Shown: positions 1 to 7,338 of the stretch, in pieces
Layout of the letters: each line of letters opens with the position of its first letter
Numbering within the stretch: position 1 is the stretch's first letter
Source of the DNA: an uncultured Alphaproteobacteria bacterium
GTDB lineage: Bacteria > Pseudomonadota > Alphaproteobacteria > Puniceispirillales > Puniceispirillaceae
Reading direction: 5' to 3'
Assembly: GCA_913064995.1 (NCBI GenBank)
Contig: CAJYBL010000039.1
Coordinates: forward strand, 1 to 10,294
Length of the DNA: 10,294 nucleotides
Position numbers and translations under genes: made by a program
Notes under the pieces: generated by a model
Database searches by the model: none
Seen by the model: the letters and a program-made list of their open reading frames with translations, nothing else
What the model was told of the DNA's origin: nothing

Positions 1-804
1 AGAGGCGCCAGCTGTCACCATCGTTGCCGCATGTATCAGGGCCGAAACAGGTGTTGGCCCCTCCATCGCATCGGGAAGCCATGTATGAAGGCCAAGCTGG
101 GCTGATTTGCCCATCGCGCCGATGAATAAAAGAATACCAGCAACTTCAAGCGCTGGAAGGCGATAGCCAAGGAAATTGATGTCAGTTGCCGCAATCATGC
201 TGGATTGCGCAAAAATCACATCAAACTGAACCGAATCAAACAACGCGTATACCGCCAAAATGCCAAGCGCAAACCCAAAGTCACCAACACGGTTCACAAC
301 AAAGGCTTTCATTGCCGCGCTATGGGCAGAGTCCTTTTTATACCAAAAACCGATCAGCAAATAAGAGGCAACACCAACACCTTCCCAGCCAAAGAACATC
401 TGTACAAGATTGTCAGCCGTTACCAGCATCAGCATGGCAAAGGTAAAAAGGCTGAGATACGCCATAAAGCGTGCCCGCGCATTGTCATGCGACATATAGC
501 CAATCGAATAAATATGCACCATTGAGGAAACGCCGGTCACAACGATCAGCATGACCGCGGTCAAAGTGTCAAACCGCAGGCTCCAATTGGCAACAAAGCT
601 GCCTGATGAAATCCACCGCGCCAGATTGACCGTTTCTGGCTGTCCACCAATTGCGACATTGGCAAAAGCGATAATCGAAAATAACAAAGACAGCAAAAGG
701 CCTGAAACCGTGACGATTTCGGCTGCGCGATCGCGATTGCTAAGGGATAGCAATCCTGCAATCACGGCTCCTAACAGGGGAAGGAAAACGATAAGCGAAT
801 ACAT
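1..804 (-). CDS. nuoL: NADH-quinone oxidoreductase subunit L, N-terminal part (cut by window edge)
   Basis: This is the large antiporter-like subunit at the far end of the complex I membrane arm, which carries out proton translocation. Only the first 268 codons are present; the frame is open to base 1 with no stop, and the family usually has over 600 residues, so more than half is missing. It starts at ATG (804-802), 8 bases after the nuoK stop, with a GA-rich AAGGGG stretch upstream. The protein is strongly hydrophobic, with several membrane segments. Family landmarks are visible: GWEGVGVASYLLIGFW at residues 139-154, whose Glu141 matches the essential TM5 glutamate (E. coli Glu144), and MGKSAQLGLHTWLPDAMEGP at 231-250, whose Lys233 matches the TM7 lysine (E. 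coli Lys229). The conserved ALIHAATMVTAG follows at 255-266. NuoM and NuoN are paralogues, but position after nuoK and the sequence around 231-266 favour NuoL. Confidence 0.96.
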   Translation of the reverse strand, partial: MYSLIVFLPLLGAVIAGLLSLSNRDRAAEIVTVSGLLLSLLFSIIAFANVAIGGQPETVNLARWISSGSFVANWSLRFDTLTAVMLIVVTGVSSMVHIYSIGYMSHDNARARFMAYLSLFTFAMLMLVTADNLVQMFFGWEGVGVASYLLIGFWYKKDSAHSAAMKAFVVNRVGDFGFALGILAVYALFDSVQFDVIFAQSSMIAATDINFLGYRLPALEVAGILLFIGAMGKSAQLGLHTWLPDAMEGPTPVSALIHAATMVTAGAS

Positions 805-812
805 GAACTGCC

Positions 813-1124
813 CTACCCCTTCAAAATATTCACATCTTCAACCGCGATGGAACCACGGTTGCGGAAGAACACGACCAGAATAGCAAGGCCAATCGCCGCT
901 TCAGCTGCGGCAACAGTCAAAATAAACAACGAGAAAATCTGGCCTTCAAGATTGCCACTATAGGCCGAGAATGCGACCATGTTGATATTGACCGCCAACA
1001 GCATCAATTCGATTGACATCAAAATGGTGATCACGTTTTTCCGATTTAGAAAAATACCGAAAATACCGAGCGCAAACAGCGTGGCTGATACAGCCAGATA
1101 ATGATTTAGCGTTAATTCCAACAT
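813..1124 (-). CDS. nuoK: NADH-quinone oxidoreductase subunit K
   Basis: This is the small membrane subunit of complex I (ND4L homologue), which lies between NuoJ and the antiporter-like subunits and contributes to the chain of charged residues through the membrane. Its 103 residues match the family length. Three membrane helices are apparent, at roughly residues 5-26, 30-52 and 63-87. The two buried glutamates known to matter for proton pumping are present: Glu39 in MSIELMLLAVN (TM2, E. coli Glu36) and Glu75 in VAAAEAAIGLA (TM3, E. coli Glu72). The short tail EDVNILKG is typical. ATG at 1124-1122 is preceded by AGGGTCGG, and 12 bases separate it from the nuoJ stop. The stop is TAG at 815-813, and nuoL starts 8 bases later. 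Confidence 0.97.
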   Translation of the reverse strand: MLELTLNHYLAVSATLFALGIFGIFLNRKNVITILMSIELMLLAVNINMVAFSAYSGNLEGQIFSLFILTVAAAEAAIGLAILVVFFRNRGSIAVEDVNILKG

Positions 1125-1136
1125 TGCGCCGACCCT

Positions 1137-1766
1137 CTATTTATCATCAACACTGCCAGCGGCAGCATCGTCTTTGGCTTTGGTCTTATCCGATGGCATT
1201 TTGACAATTTCCATAACATCTTCGCGGCGACGGCTATTTTGGTCGGCAATCGATTGCCGCCGAACTCCAACACGTTTGCGCATGGTCAATGAAATTGCAC
1301 CAATCATCGCCACCAGCAGGATCAGGCCTGAAATCTGGAACAAAAAGGCATATTTTGTGTAAAGCACGCCGCCAAGCTGGGTGGTATTGGGAACTTCTGA
1401 GGCGACTGGCAGGCTGGCCTTGGAAAAGGCATCGCCATACATTGCCGCAACCAATTCAAAAACCAGAATACCGCCAACAATCAACCCAAGGGGAAGATAT
1501 TTTTGAAAGCCAGCGCGCATTTCAGCAAAGTTGATATCCAGCATCATCACGACAAACAGAAACAAAACCGCCACCGCACCGACATAAACAACAACAAGCA
1601 ACATCGCCAGAAATTCGGCACCAATCAGCACAAACATGCCTGCCGCATTAAAAAAGGCGAGGATCAAAAACAACACTGAATAGACAGGGTTGCGCGACAC
1701 CACCACCATAAAGCCACTAGCAAGCATCACCCCGGCAAACAGGTAAAAGAACAAAGCTTCAATCAT
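1137..1766 (-). CDS. nuoJ: NADH-quinone oxidoreductase subunit J
   Basis: This is a membrane subunit of complex I (ND6 homologue). It packs against NuoA, NuoH and NuoK and is thought to couple quinone reduction to proton pumping through its third helix. It has 209 residues. Five hydrophobic segments are visible, at about 3-23, 27-47, 52-76, 92-110 and 142-162. The most conserved family segment, YVGAVAVLFLFVVMML, lies at 61-76 and corresponds to the helix with the pi-bulge. After residue 162 comes a charged tail of about 47 residues, rich in Arg, Lys and Asp, presumably on the cytoplasmic side. The start is ATG at 1766-1764; an in-frame TGA lies only 24 bases upstream, so no longer N-terminus is possible without a non-ATG start in between. 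The gap to nuoI (46 bases) is unusual for this operon and holds no clear Shine-Dalgarno sequence. Confidence 0.96.
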   Translation of the reverse strand: MIEALFFYLFAGVMLASGFMVVVSRNPVYSVLFLILAFFNAAGMFVLIGAEFLAMLLVVVYVGAVAVLFLFVVMMLDINFAEMRAGFQKYLPLGLIVGGILVFELVAAMYGDAFSKASLPVASEVPNTTQLGGVLYTKYAFLFQISGLILLVAMIGAISLTMRKRVGVRRQSIADQNSRRREDVMEIVKMPSDKTKAKDDAAAGSVDDK

Positions 1767-1812
1767 TGTATGGCTGTCTTTCTTTTGTCATCGATGCGCC
1801 ATAACGTTCCGC
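1767..1812 (-). other. nuoI-nuoJ intergenic gap without a clear ribosome binding site
   Basis: The 46 bases between the nuoI stop and the nuoJ ATG hold only A-rich sequence (AAAAGAAAGAC) where a Shine-Dalgarno sequence would be expected. A four-codon frame (ATG-GCG-CAT-CGA-TGA, frame of nuoJ) ends 24 bases before nuoJ. It is too short to call a gene. Confidence 0.4.
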
Positions 1813-2301
1813 CTAACGCCATTTCGCGTCTGCAGCAAGGTTACGGGCAATTTCGGTTTCCCAACGGTCACCATTCGCCAAAAGCTTGTCTTTATCGTAA
1901 TACAGCTCTTCGCGGGTTTCGGTGGCAAATTCAAAATTCGGGCCTTCGACAATCGCATCTACCGGACAGGCTTCCTGACAAAAGCCGCAATAGATACATT
2001 TGGTCATGTCGATATCATAACGTGTGGTACGGCGGCTGCCATCGTCGCGTGGCTCGGCTTCGATGGTAATGGCCTGTGCCGGACAAACGGCTTCGCACAG
2101 CTTGCACGCGATACAGCGTTCCTCACCATTTGGATAGCGGCGCAACGCATGCTCACCACGGAAACGCGGTGACAGGCTGCCTTTTTCATAAGGGTAATTG
2201 ATCGTGACCTTTGGCTTAAAGAAATATTTCAAGGTCAAGAACATGCCCTTGCCAAGCTCAAGAAGCAAAAACGAGCGAACTGCATTTACCAAAGCGGACA
2301 T
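1813..2301 (-). CDS. nuoI: NADH-quinone oxidoreductase subunit I (2x[4Fe-4S] ferredoxin-like)
   Basis: NuoI (TYKY homologue) carries clusters N6a and N6b, which pass electrons from NuoG to cluster N2 in NuoB. The protein has 162 residues, the usual length in alphaproteobacteria. Two classical 4Fe-4S motifs are intact: CIACKLCEAVCP with Cys63, 66, 69 and 73, and CIYCGFCQEACP with Cys102, 105, 108 and 112. In the usual crossed pattern the last cysteine of each motif binds the other cluster. The N-terminal 30 residues form an amphipathic stretch that would lie on the membrane beside NuoH. A strong ribosome binding site, AAGGAG, sits 8 bases before ATG (2301-2299) and reuses the last bases of the nuoH stop region. 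The gap to nuoH is 12 bases. The gene is AT-richer than nuoB to nuoF although it encodes a soluble-type protein. Confidence 0.98.
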   Translation of the reverse strand: MSALVNAVRSFLLLELGKGMFLTLKYFFKPKVTINYPYEKGSLSPRFRGEHALRRYPNGEERCIACKLCEAVCPAQAITIEAEPRDDGSRRTTRYDIDMTKCIYCGFCQEACPVDAIVEGPNFEFATETREELYYDKDKLLANGDRWETEIARNLAADAKWR

Positions 2302-2307
2302 TCGTAT

Positions 2308-2317
2308 TTCTCCTTAA
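2308..2317 (-). promoter_or_regulatory. Strong ribosome binding site of nuoI around the nuoH stop
   Basis: The nuoH stop codon TAA runs straight into GGAG, giving AAGGAG about 8 bases before the nuoI ATG. This is the best Shine-Dalgarno match in the window and suggests that ribosomes finishing nuoH restart on nuoI. Confidence 0.6.
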
Positions 2318-3339
2318 CTCAAAGCCACAGTTGGCAGACGATCAGTTACCAACAGGAAACCCGCTGTCAGCACAACATAGATCAACGAGAACGGTAAAAA
2401 GATTTTCCATCCAAGACGCATAAGCTGGTCGTAGCGGTAACGCGGCGTTGTTGCCCGCACCCACAAGAACACAAACAATACCATCATGATCTTGATGATA
2501 AACCAAAGCGGGCCAGGAATGATATTCAACGGCCAAATATCAAATGGTGGCAACCATCCTCCAAGGAACAAAACAACGGTCATGCTGCTCATCAGGATCA
2601 TATTTGCATATTCACCAAGGAAGAACAGCGCAAATGACATTGATGAATATTCGACAAAATAACCAGCAACCAATTCGGATTCACCTTCCGGTAAATCAAA
2701 TGGCGCGCGGTTGGTTTCCGCAAGTGTTGAGATAAAGAACACAACAAACATCGGCAATAATGGCAAGGCAAACCACATGCCGCGCTGCGCCTCGACAATA
2801 GCACTCAAATTCAATGATCCAGCGCATAAAAGAACATTGATGATGACGAGTCCCATCGAGACTTCATAAGACACCATCTGTGCGGCCGAGCGCAAAGCAC
2901 CCAAAAACGCATATTTGGAATTACTGGCCCACCCCGCCATGATCACGCCGTAAACGCCAAGCGATGAAATGGCAAACAGATATAAAATACCAACATTGAT
3001 ATCCGCAATCACCAGATCTTCGCCAAAGGGAATCACTGCCCATGCGACCAAAGACAGAATAAAGGTCAGCATCGGCGCGATCATAAAGACCACCTTATTG
3101 GCACCAGCAGGCATGATGGTTTCTTTTGCCATCAACTTCAGCGCATCGGCAAAAGGCTGGAACAGACCAAATGGGCCAACCACATTCGGCCCTTTGCGAA
3201 GCTGCATAAAGCCAATAACGCGGCGTTCAGCCAGCGTAAGATAGGCAACAGCAATCAATAGCGGCCCAATCACAACCATGATCTTGGCAACAATCCAGCC
3301 AAGTTCCAAAATCCAGTCCTGTGTCAAAAATTCAATCAT
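2314..3339 (-). CDS. nuoH: NADH-quinone oxidoreductase subunit H
   Basis: NuoH (ND1 homologue) is the membrane subunit that joins the two arms and forms much of the quinone entry channel with NuoB and NuoD. From the chosen start it has 341 residues and about eight or nine hydrophobic segments. Both family hallmarks are present: ERRVIGFMQLRKGPNVVG (39-56) running into GLFQPFADALKLMAKE (58-73, the first ND1 signature), and AETNRAPFDLPEGESELVAG (207-226), the acidic loop with Asp215, Glu218, Glu220 and Glu222 near the quinone cavity. A longer frame begins at GTG (3348-3346), overlapping the nuoG stop by 4 bases. I prefer ATG at 3339-3337, because GGAG at 3351-3348 lies exactly 8 bases before it, whereas it would overlap the GTG. 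The difference is three residues. Translation is probably coupled to nuoG. Confidence 0.96.
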   Translation of the reverse strand: MIEFLTQDWILELGWIVAKIMVVIGPLLIAVAYLTLAERRVIGFMQLRKGPNVVGPFGLFQPFADALKLMAKETIMPAGANKVVFMIAPMLTFILSLVAWAVIPFGEDLVIADINVGILYLFAISSLGVYGVIMAGWASNSKYAFLGALRSAAQMVSYEVSMGLVIINVLLCAGSLNLSAIVEAQRGMWFALPLLPMFVVFFISTLAETNRAPFDLPEGESELVAGYFVEYSSMSFALFFLGEYANMILMSSMTVVLFLGGWLPPFDIWPLNIIPGPLWFIIKIMMVLFVFLWVRATTPRYRYDQLMRLGWKIFLPFSLIYVVLTAGFLLVTDRLPTVALS

Positions 3340-3344
3340 AGCCG

Positions 3345-5405
3345 TCACTCCGCTGCAACTGCGGCGCCGTGATCAGCGCTGCTGGCGCGGACACATTCCG
3401 CCATTGTTTCTGACGCACGGCTAATGGCGCAGGTCATGTAGAAATTATCAAACGCCTGTCCAATCGGCTCGGCTGATAATTTTGCACGCCCGCCAAACGA
3501 GGCCCATTTCGCCGGTGCAATCGTATCAGCATCGGCAAAATGTGGATGATCTGCGCACAAGGCTTCGCGCAATTCGGCAAGCGTATCAAACCCTATTGAT
3601 TTTCCAACAGCACCCGAAACAGCACGGATGATGGCCCAATCTTCACGCGCATCACCTGGCGGGAACGCGGCGCGGGTTGCATATTGAACACGGCCTTCGG
3701 TATTGACATAAATACCGTCTTTTTCGGTATAGGCTGCGCCTGGAAGCACCAGATCGGCGTGATGGGCGCCAGCATCACCATGATGCCCCTGATACACAAC
3801 AAAACTAGATGCAAATGGCTCAAAATCAATCTCATCAGCGCCGAGCAACCATAAAAGGTCAAGCTTGCCAGCCTTGGCTGCCTTGCCCATCGACGCAATA
3901 TCCATACCGCCACGCGCAGGTAAAAAGCCAAGATCGAGACCGCCAACACGCGCTGCGGCGTTATGCAAAACGTTAAAGCCGTTCCATTCTTTTGTAACAA
4001 CGCCATAGCTTTCGGCAATTTTACGTGCCTTGCCAAGCATCGCCGCGCCATCAGCCCGCGCCAAAGCCCCCATGCCAATGATGATCATTGGCCGTTTGGC
4101 TTTTTTCAATTTGGCGGCAAATTTATGGCTTCCATGGGCAAGCATATCTAGAATTGTCGGATCTTGTCCAAGAAAAACAGCATGATAAGTCAAATCGACC
4201 TTCGGCCCAACAACTGCGATCGGCATCCGGCTAGACAGCCAGTTGCGGCGGATACGCGCATTCAGAACCGCCGCTTCAATACGGGGATTGCTGCCAATAA
4301 TCAGTAAAGCATCAGCATCATCAATGCCAGCAATTGTCGAATTAAACAAATAGCCAGCGCGGTTCCCGCCAATCTTGGCACCATCTTGACGGCAATCAAG
4401 ATTTGGACTGCCAAGGCGTGTCATCAGGCTTTTCAGCGCATAAAGTGATTCGGCATCGGCCTGGTTACCAGCAATGGCACCAATCGCATTCGGCTTGGCC
4501 TTGCGAAGCGCGGTTGCAAGGCTTTTCAATGCCTCATCCCAGCTAACCGGATGCAATCTGCCGTCACGGCCACGCGCATAGGGCTTGTCGAGACGTTGCC
4601 GACGAAGACCATCAATGGCATAGCGGGTTTTGTCGGAAATCCATTCTTCATTGATATCTTCGTTCAGCCGCGGCAACACCCGCATGACCTGCGCACCGCG
4701 CGCATCAACCCGAATATTGCTGCCAAGCGCATCCATAACATCAATGGTTTCGACCTTGTTTAATTCCCAAGGCCGCGCCGCAAAGGCATAAGGGCGCGAC
4801 GTCAAAGCGCCAACCGGACAAAGGTCAATAACATTGGCCGATAATTCAGATGCCAGTGTTTTCTCAAGATAGGTGGTGATTTCCATCGACTCGCCACGGC
4901 CAATCGCGCCAAGTTCAGGCACACCAGCGACCTCGGTCGCAAAACGGACACAGCGCGTGCAATGGATACAGCGGGTCATCACTGTGCTGATCAATGGCCC
5001 CATATGTTTATTTTCAACAGCGCGTTTATTCTCAGAAAAGCGTGATCCATCAAAGCCATAGCCCATTGCCTGATCCTGCAAATCACATTCGCCACCCTGA
5101 TCACAGATTGGACAATCCAGCGGGTGATTGATCAATAGAAATTCCATCACCCCTTCACGCGCCTTTTTTACCCGATCGGTATCGGTGCGGATAACCATGC
5201 CGTCACCGGCGGGCATGGCGCAGGACGCAATCGGCTTTGGCGCGCGTTCCATATCGACAAGGCACATCCGGCAATTGCCAGCAATAGACAATCGGTCGTG
5301 ATAGCAAAAGCGCGGGATTTCAACACCGGCCGCCTCGCATGCATGAAGCACGGTTGACCCGTCTTCGACTTCCACTTCAACATCATTTACCGTCAGTTTT
5401 GGCAT
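3345..5405 (-). CDS. nuoG: NADH-quinone oxidoreductase subunit G (Fe-S, molybdopterin-oxidoreductase fold)
   Basis: NuoG is the largest subunit of the peripheral arm (75 kDa homologue) and carries electrons from NuoF to NuoI. It has 686 residues, the alphaproteobacterial and mitochondrial length, against about 900 in E. coli. The N-terminal ferredoxin-type domain shows the 2Fe-2S ligands Cys34, 45, 48 and 62. The His-ligated cluster N5 follows (His94, Cys98, 101, 107), then cluster N4 (Cys146, 149, 152 and Cys196 in DLCPVGAL). No cysteine set for the extra cluster N7 follows in residues 197-280. The rest has the molybdopterin-oxidoreductase fold seen in family members that have lost the cofactor. 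ATG at 5405-5403 gives the expected PKLTVNDVEVEVEDG beginning. It lies 15 bases after the nuoF stop, with AGGA overlapping that stop and CGGA nearer. The TGA stop leads directly into nuoH. Confidence 0.98.
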   Translation of the reverse strand: MPKLTVNDVEVEVEDGSTVLHACEAAGVEIPRFCYHDRLSIAGNCRMCLVDMERAPKPIASCAMPAGDGMVIRTDTDRVKKAREGVMEFLLINHPLDCPICDQGGECDLQDQAMGYGFDGSRFSENKRAVENKHMGPLISTVMTRCIHCTRCVRFATEVAGVPELGAIGRGESMEITTYLEKTLASELSANVIDLCPVGALTSRPYAFAARPWELNKVETIDVMDALGSNIRVDARGAQVMRVLPRLNEDINEEWISDKTRYAIDGLRRQRLDKPYARGRDGRLHPVSWDEALKSLATALRKAKPNAIGAIAGNQADAESLYALKSLMTRLGSPNLDCRQDGAKIGGNRAGYLFNSTIAGIDDADALLIIGSNPRIEAAVLNARIRRNWLSSRMPIAVVGPKVDLTYHAVFLGQDPTILDMLAHGSHKFAAKLKKAKRPMIIIGMGALARADGAAMLGKARKIAESYGVVTKEWNGFNVLHNAAARVGGLDLGFLPARGGMDIASMGKAAKAGKLDLLWLLGADEIDFEPFASSFVVYQGHHGDAGAHHADLVLPGAAYTEKDGIYVNTEGRVQYATRAAFPPGDAREDWAIIRAVSGAVGKSIGFDTLAELREALCADHPHFADADTIAPAKWASFGGRAKLSAEPIGQAFDNFYMTCAISRASETMAECVRASSADHGAAVAAE
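3348..3351 (-). promoter_or_regulatory. Ribosome binding site deciding the nuoH start
   Basis: GGAG on the minus strand lies in the last codons of nuoG, 8 bases before ATG 3339. Its last base is the G of the alternative GTG start at 3348, so it could not serve that codon. Confidence 0.55.
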
Positions 5406-5420
5406 GGTGCTGTCCGTTTC

Positions 5421-6713
5421 CTATTCTGCCGCATTCACAGCGTCAACTGCATGGCGCGCTGCAATCCGTCGTTCGATTTCGGGCCGGAAATGTTTGATAA
5501 GCCCCTGAATTGGCCATGCTGCAGCATCACCAAGCGCACAAATTGTATGACCTTCGATTTGGCGCGTTACCTGTTCAAGCGTGTCAATTTCATGGCTTTC
5601 CGCCTCACCGCGAACAAGTCGTTCCATCATCCGCCACATCCACCCTGTGCCCTCACGGCAAGGCGTGCATTGGCCACAGGACTCATGCTTGTAGAAATAA
5701 GACAGACGGGCGATTGCCTTGACGATGTCGGTGTTGCGATCCATGACGATAACGCCTGCCGTGCCAAGACCCGTTCCGGCCGCGCGGAGTGCATCGAAAT
5801 CCATGGTCATGTCATTACAGACATCGCGGGGCATCAACGGCGTTGAGGACCCTCCCGGGATGACGGCAAGCAAATTGTCCCAGCCACCGCGAACACCGCC
5901 AGCATGTTTTTCCAGCAATTCACGCAGGGGAATGCCCATTTCCTCTTCAACATTGCACGGATTGTTAACATGCCCGGAAATGCAGAACAACTTGGTCCCG
6001 GTGTTGTTCTCCTTGCCAAGACCCGCGAACCAGTCCGCACCTCGTCGCAGAATGGTTGGTGCGACAGCAATGGATTCGACATTATTGACCGTTGTGGGAC
6101 AGCCATAAAGACCAACACCCGCCGGAAATGGCGGCTTCAAGCGTGGTTGGCCCTTTTTGCCCTCAAGCGATTCCAACAGCGCTGTTTCCTCACCGCAGAT
6201 ATAGGCACCAGCCCCGCGATGCAGGTAAATGTCAAAATCCCACCCCGATTTGGCAGCATTCTTGCCAAGCAGGCCAGCGTCATACGCCTCGTCAATTGCG
6301 GCCTGCAGACGGCGCGCTTCATTCACAAACTCACCGCGGATGTAAATGTAGGCGGCATGCGCCCGCATCGCAAAACCAGCGACAACACAGCCTTCGAGAA
6401 GCTTGTGCGGTTCATGCCGGATGATGTCACGGTCCTTGCATGTGCCTGGCTCAGACTCATCGGCATTGACGACAAGGTAATGTGGGCGATCCTTGACTTC
6501 CTTGGGCATGAAAGACCATTTCAACCCGGTTGGAAAACCTGCACCGCCGCGCCCGCGCAAGCCAGACGCCTTGATGCGCTCAACGATCTCGTCATGGCCA
6601 AGCTTGATCAGCTTTGCCGTGTTTGACCAGTCGCCCCGCTTCCTGGCCCCCGTCAGGCCCGCATCACCCCACCCATAGATGTTGGTGAAAATACGATCTG
6701 CATCCTTAAGCAT
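5421..6713 (-). CDS. nuoF: NADH-quinone oxidoreductase subunit F (NADH- and FMN-binding)
   Basis: NuoF (51 kDa homologue) is the entry point of complex I: it binds NADH, accepts a hydride on FMN and passes electrons to cluster N3. It has 430 residues, the normal length. The glycine-rich GLRGRGGAGFPTGLKW (51-66) binds the nucleotides. ADESEPGTCKDR (84-95) and GAGAYICGEETALL (167-180) are the other FMN and NADH contact regions. Cluster N3 ligands are Cys346, 349 and 352 in ESCGQCTPCREG, plus Cys392 in TICALGDAAAWP. ATG at 6713-6711 overlaps the end of nuoE by 8 bases, and GGGAG lies 6 bases upstream inside nuoE, so translation of the two is probably coupled, as suits proteins that form a tight pair. 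The stop is TAG. A long open frame on the opposite strand here is a shadow of this gene. Confidence 0.98.
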   Translation of the reverse strand: MLKDADRIFTNIYGWGDAGLTGARKRGDWSNTAKLIKLGHDEIVERIKASGLRGRGGAGFPTGLKWSFMPKEVKDRPHYLVVNADESEPGTCKDRDIIRHEPHKLLEGCVVAGFAMRAHAAYIYIRGEFVNEARRLQAAIDEAYDAGLLGKNAAKSGWDFDIYLHRGAGAYICGEETALLESLEGKKGQPRLKPPFPAGVGLYGCPTTVNNVESIAVAPTILRRGADWFAGLGKENNTGTKLFCISGHVNNPCNVEEEMGIPLRELLEKHAGGVRGGWDNLLAVIPGGSSTPLMPRDVCNDMTMDFDALRAAGTGLGTAGVIVMDRNTDIVKAIARLSYFYKHESCGQCTPCREGTGWMWRMMERLVRGEAESHEIDTLEQVTRQIEGHTICALGDAAAWPIQGLIKHFRPEIERRIAARHAVDAVNAAE

Positions 6714-7338
6714 TGGCCACTCCCGATTGTTTCGGTTTCAGCGTTGCAAGGCTAGTCGCCCCGCCGGTTGCCTCCGACCCCGACCGACCCATCACCGAGC
6801 CAACCGGAAGCGGGGCATCCGCCTCAAGTGAGTCCAGCAGAGCAGCGGTCGAGGCGTAATCAAGATCTTCATAGAAATCATCATTGACCTGAAGAATCGG
6901 CGCATTGACACACGCACCAAGACATTCCACCTCCAGCAGCGAAAAGCGCCCACATTCCGAGGTCTCACCCGAAGCGATGGCATAACGGTCCTTGATGCAG
7001 CGCATCATCTCGTCCGAGCCGCGCAGCCAACAGGGGGTTGTCGTACAGGCCTGCAGGAAATACTTGCCCACCGGTTTGAGGTTGAACATGGTGTAGAAGG
7101 TTGCGACCTCAAGCACCCTGATTTCGGCCATATCCAGCTTTCTTGCAATCAGTTCAATGGCTTTCATTGGAATCCAATTATCATGCTGGCGCTGGGCAAG
7201 GTCGAGCAACGGCATCACCGCGCTGGCCTGCCGGCCTTTGGGATATTTGGCAACGATGCGCTTGATTTCCTTTTCATTCTCTGCCGAGAATTTAAAGGTT
7301 TCAGGCTGTTCATCTGCAATGCGGGCTTCGATACTCAT
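6706..7338 (-). CDS. nuoE: NADH-quinone oxidoreductase subunit E (2Fe-2S, thioredoxin-like)
   Basis: NuoE (24 kDa homologue) pairs with NuoF and holds the 2Fe-2S cluster N1a beside the FMN site. Of its 210 residues, about 20-95 form the helical bundle and 96-165 the thioredoxin-like domain. The cluster ligands fit the family pattern: Cys98 and Cys103 (CTTTPC), then Cys139 and Cys143 (CLGAC), with the conserved NAPILQVNDDFYEDL after them. Residues from about 176 to the end form a Gly, Ser, Ala and Pro-rich tail without recognisable motif. It makes the protein longer than the E. coli subunit (about 166) but far shorter than the extended NuoE reported in Rhodobacter. ATG at 7338-7336 overlaps the nuoD TGA stop by 4 bases (ATGA), with GGTGAG 8 bases upstream. 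The TAA stop lies inside the start of nuoF. Confidence 0.97.
   Translation of the reverse strand: MSIEARIADEQPETFKFSAENEKEIKRIVAKYPKGRQASAVMPLLDLAQRQHDNWIPMKAIELIARKLDMAEIRVLEVATFYTMFNLKPVGKYFLQACTTTPCWLRGSDEMMRCIKDRYAIASGETSECGRFSLLEVECLGACVNAPILQVNDDFYEDLDYASTAALLDSLEADAPLPVGSVMGRSGSEATGGATSLATLKPKQSGVANA

Noticed and set aside
186..525. Two overlapping plus-strand frames of 86 and 106 codons at the left edge
   Set aside because: Both are antisense to nuoL, whose translation is continuous and carries all family motifs.
5904..6626. A 240-codon open frame on the plus strand opposite nuoF
   Set aside because: Antisense to nuoF throughout, with no family motif. It is explained by the codon use of nuoF.
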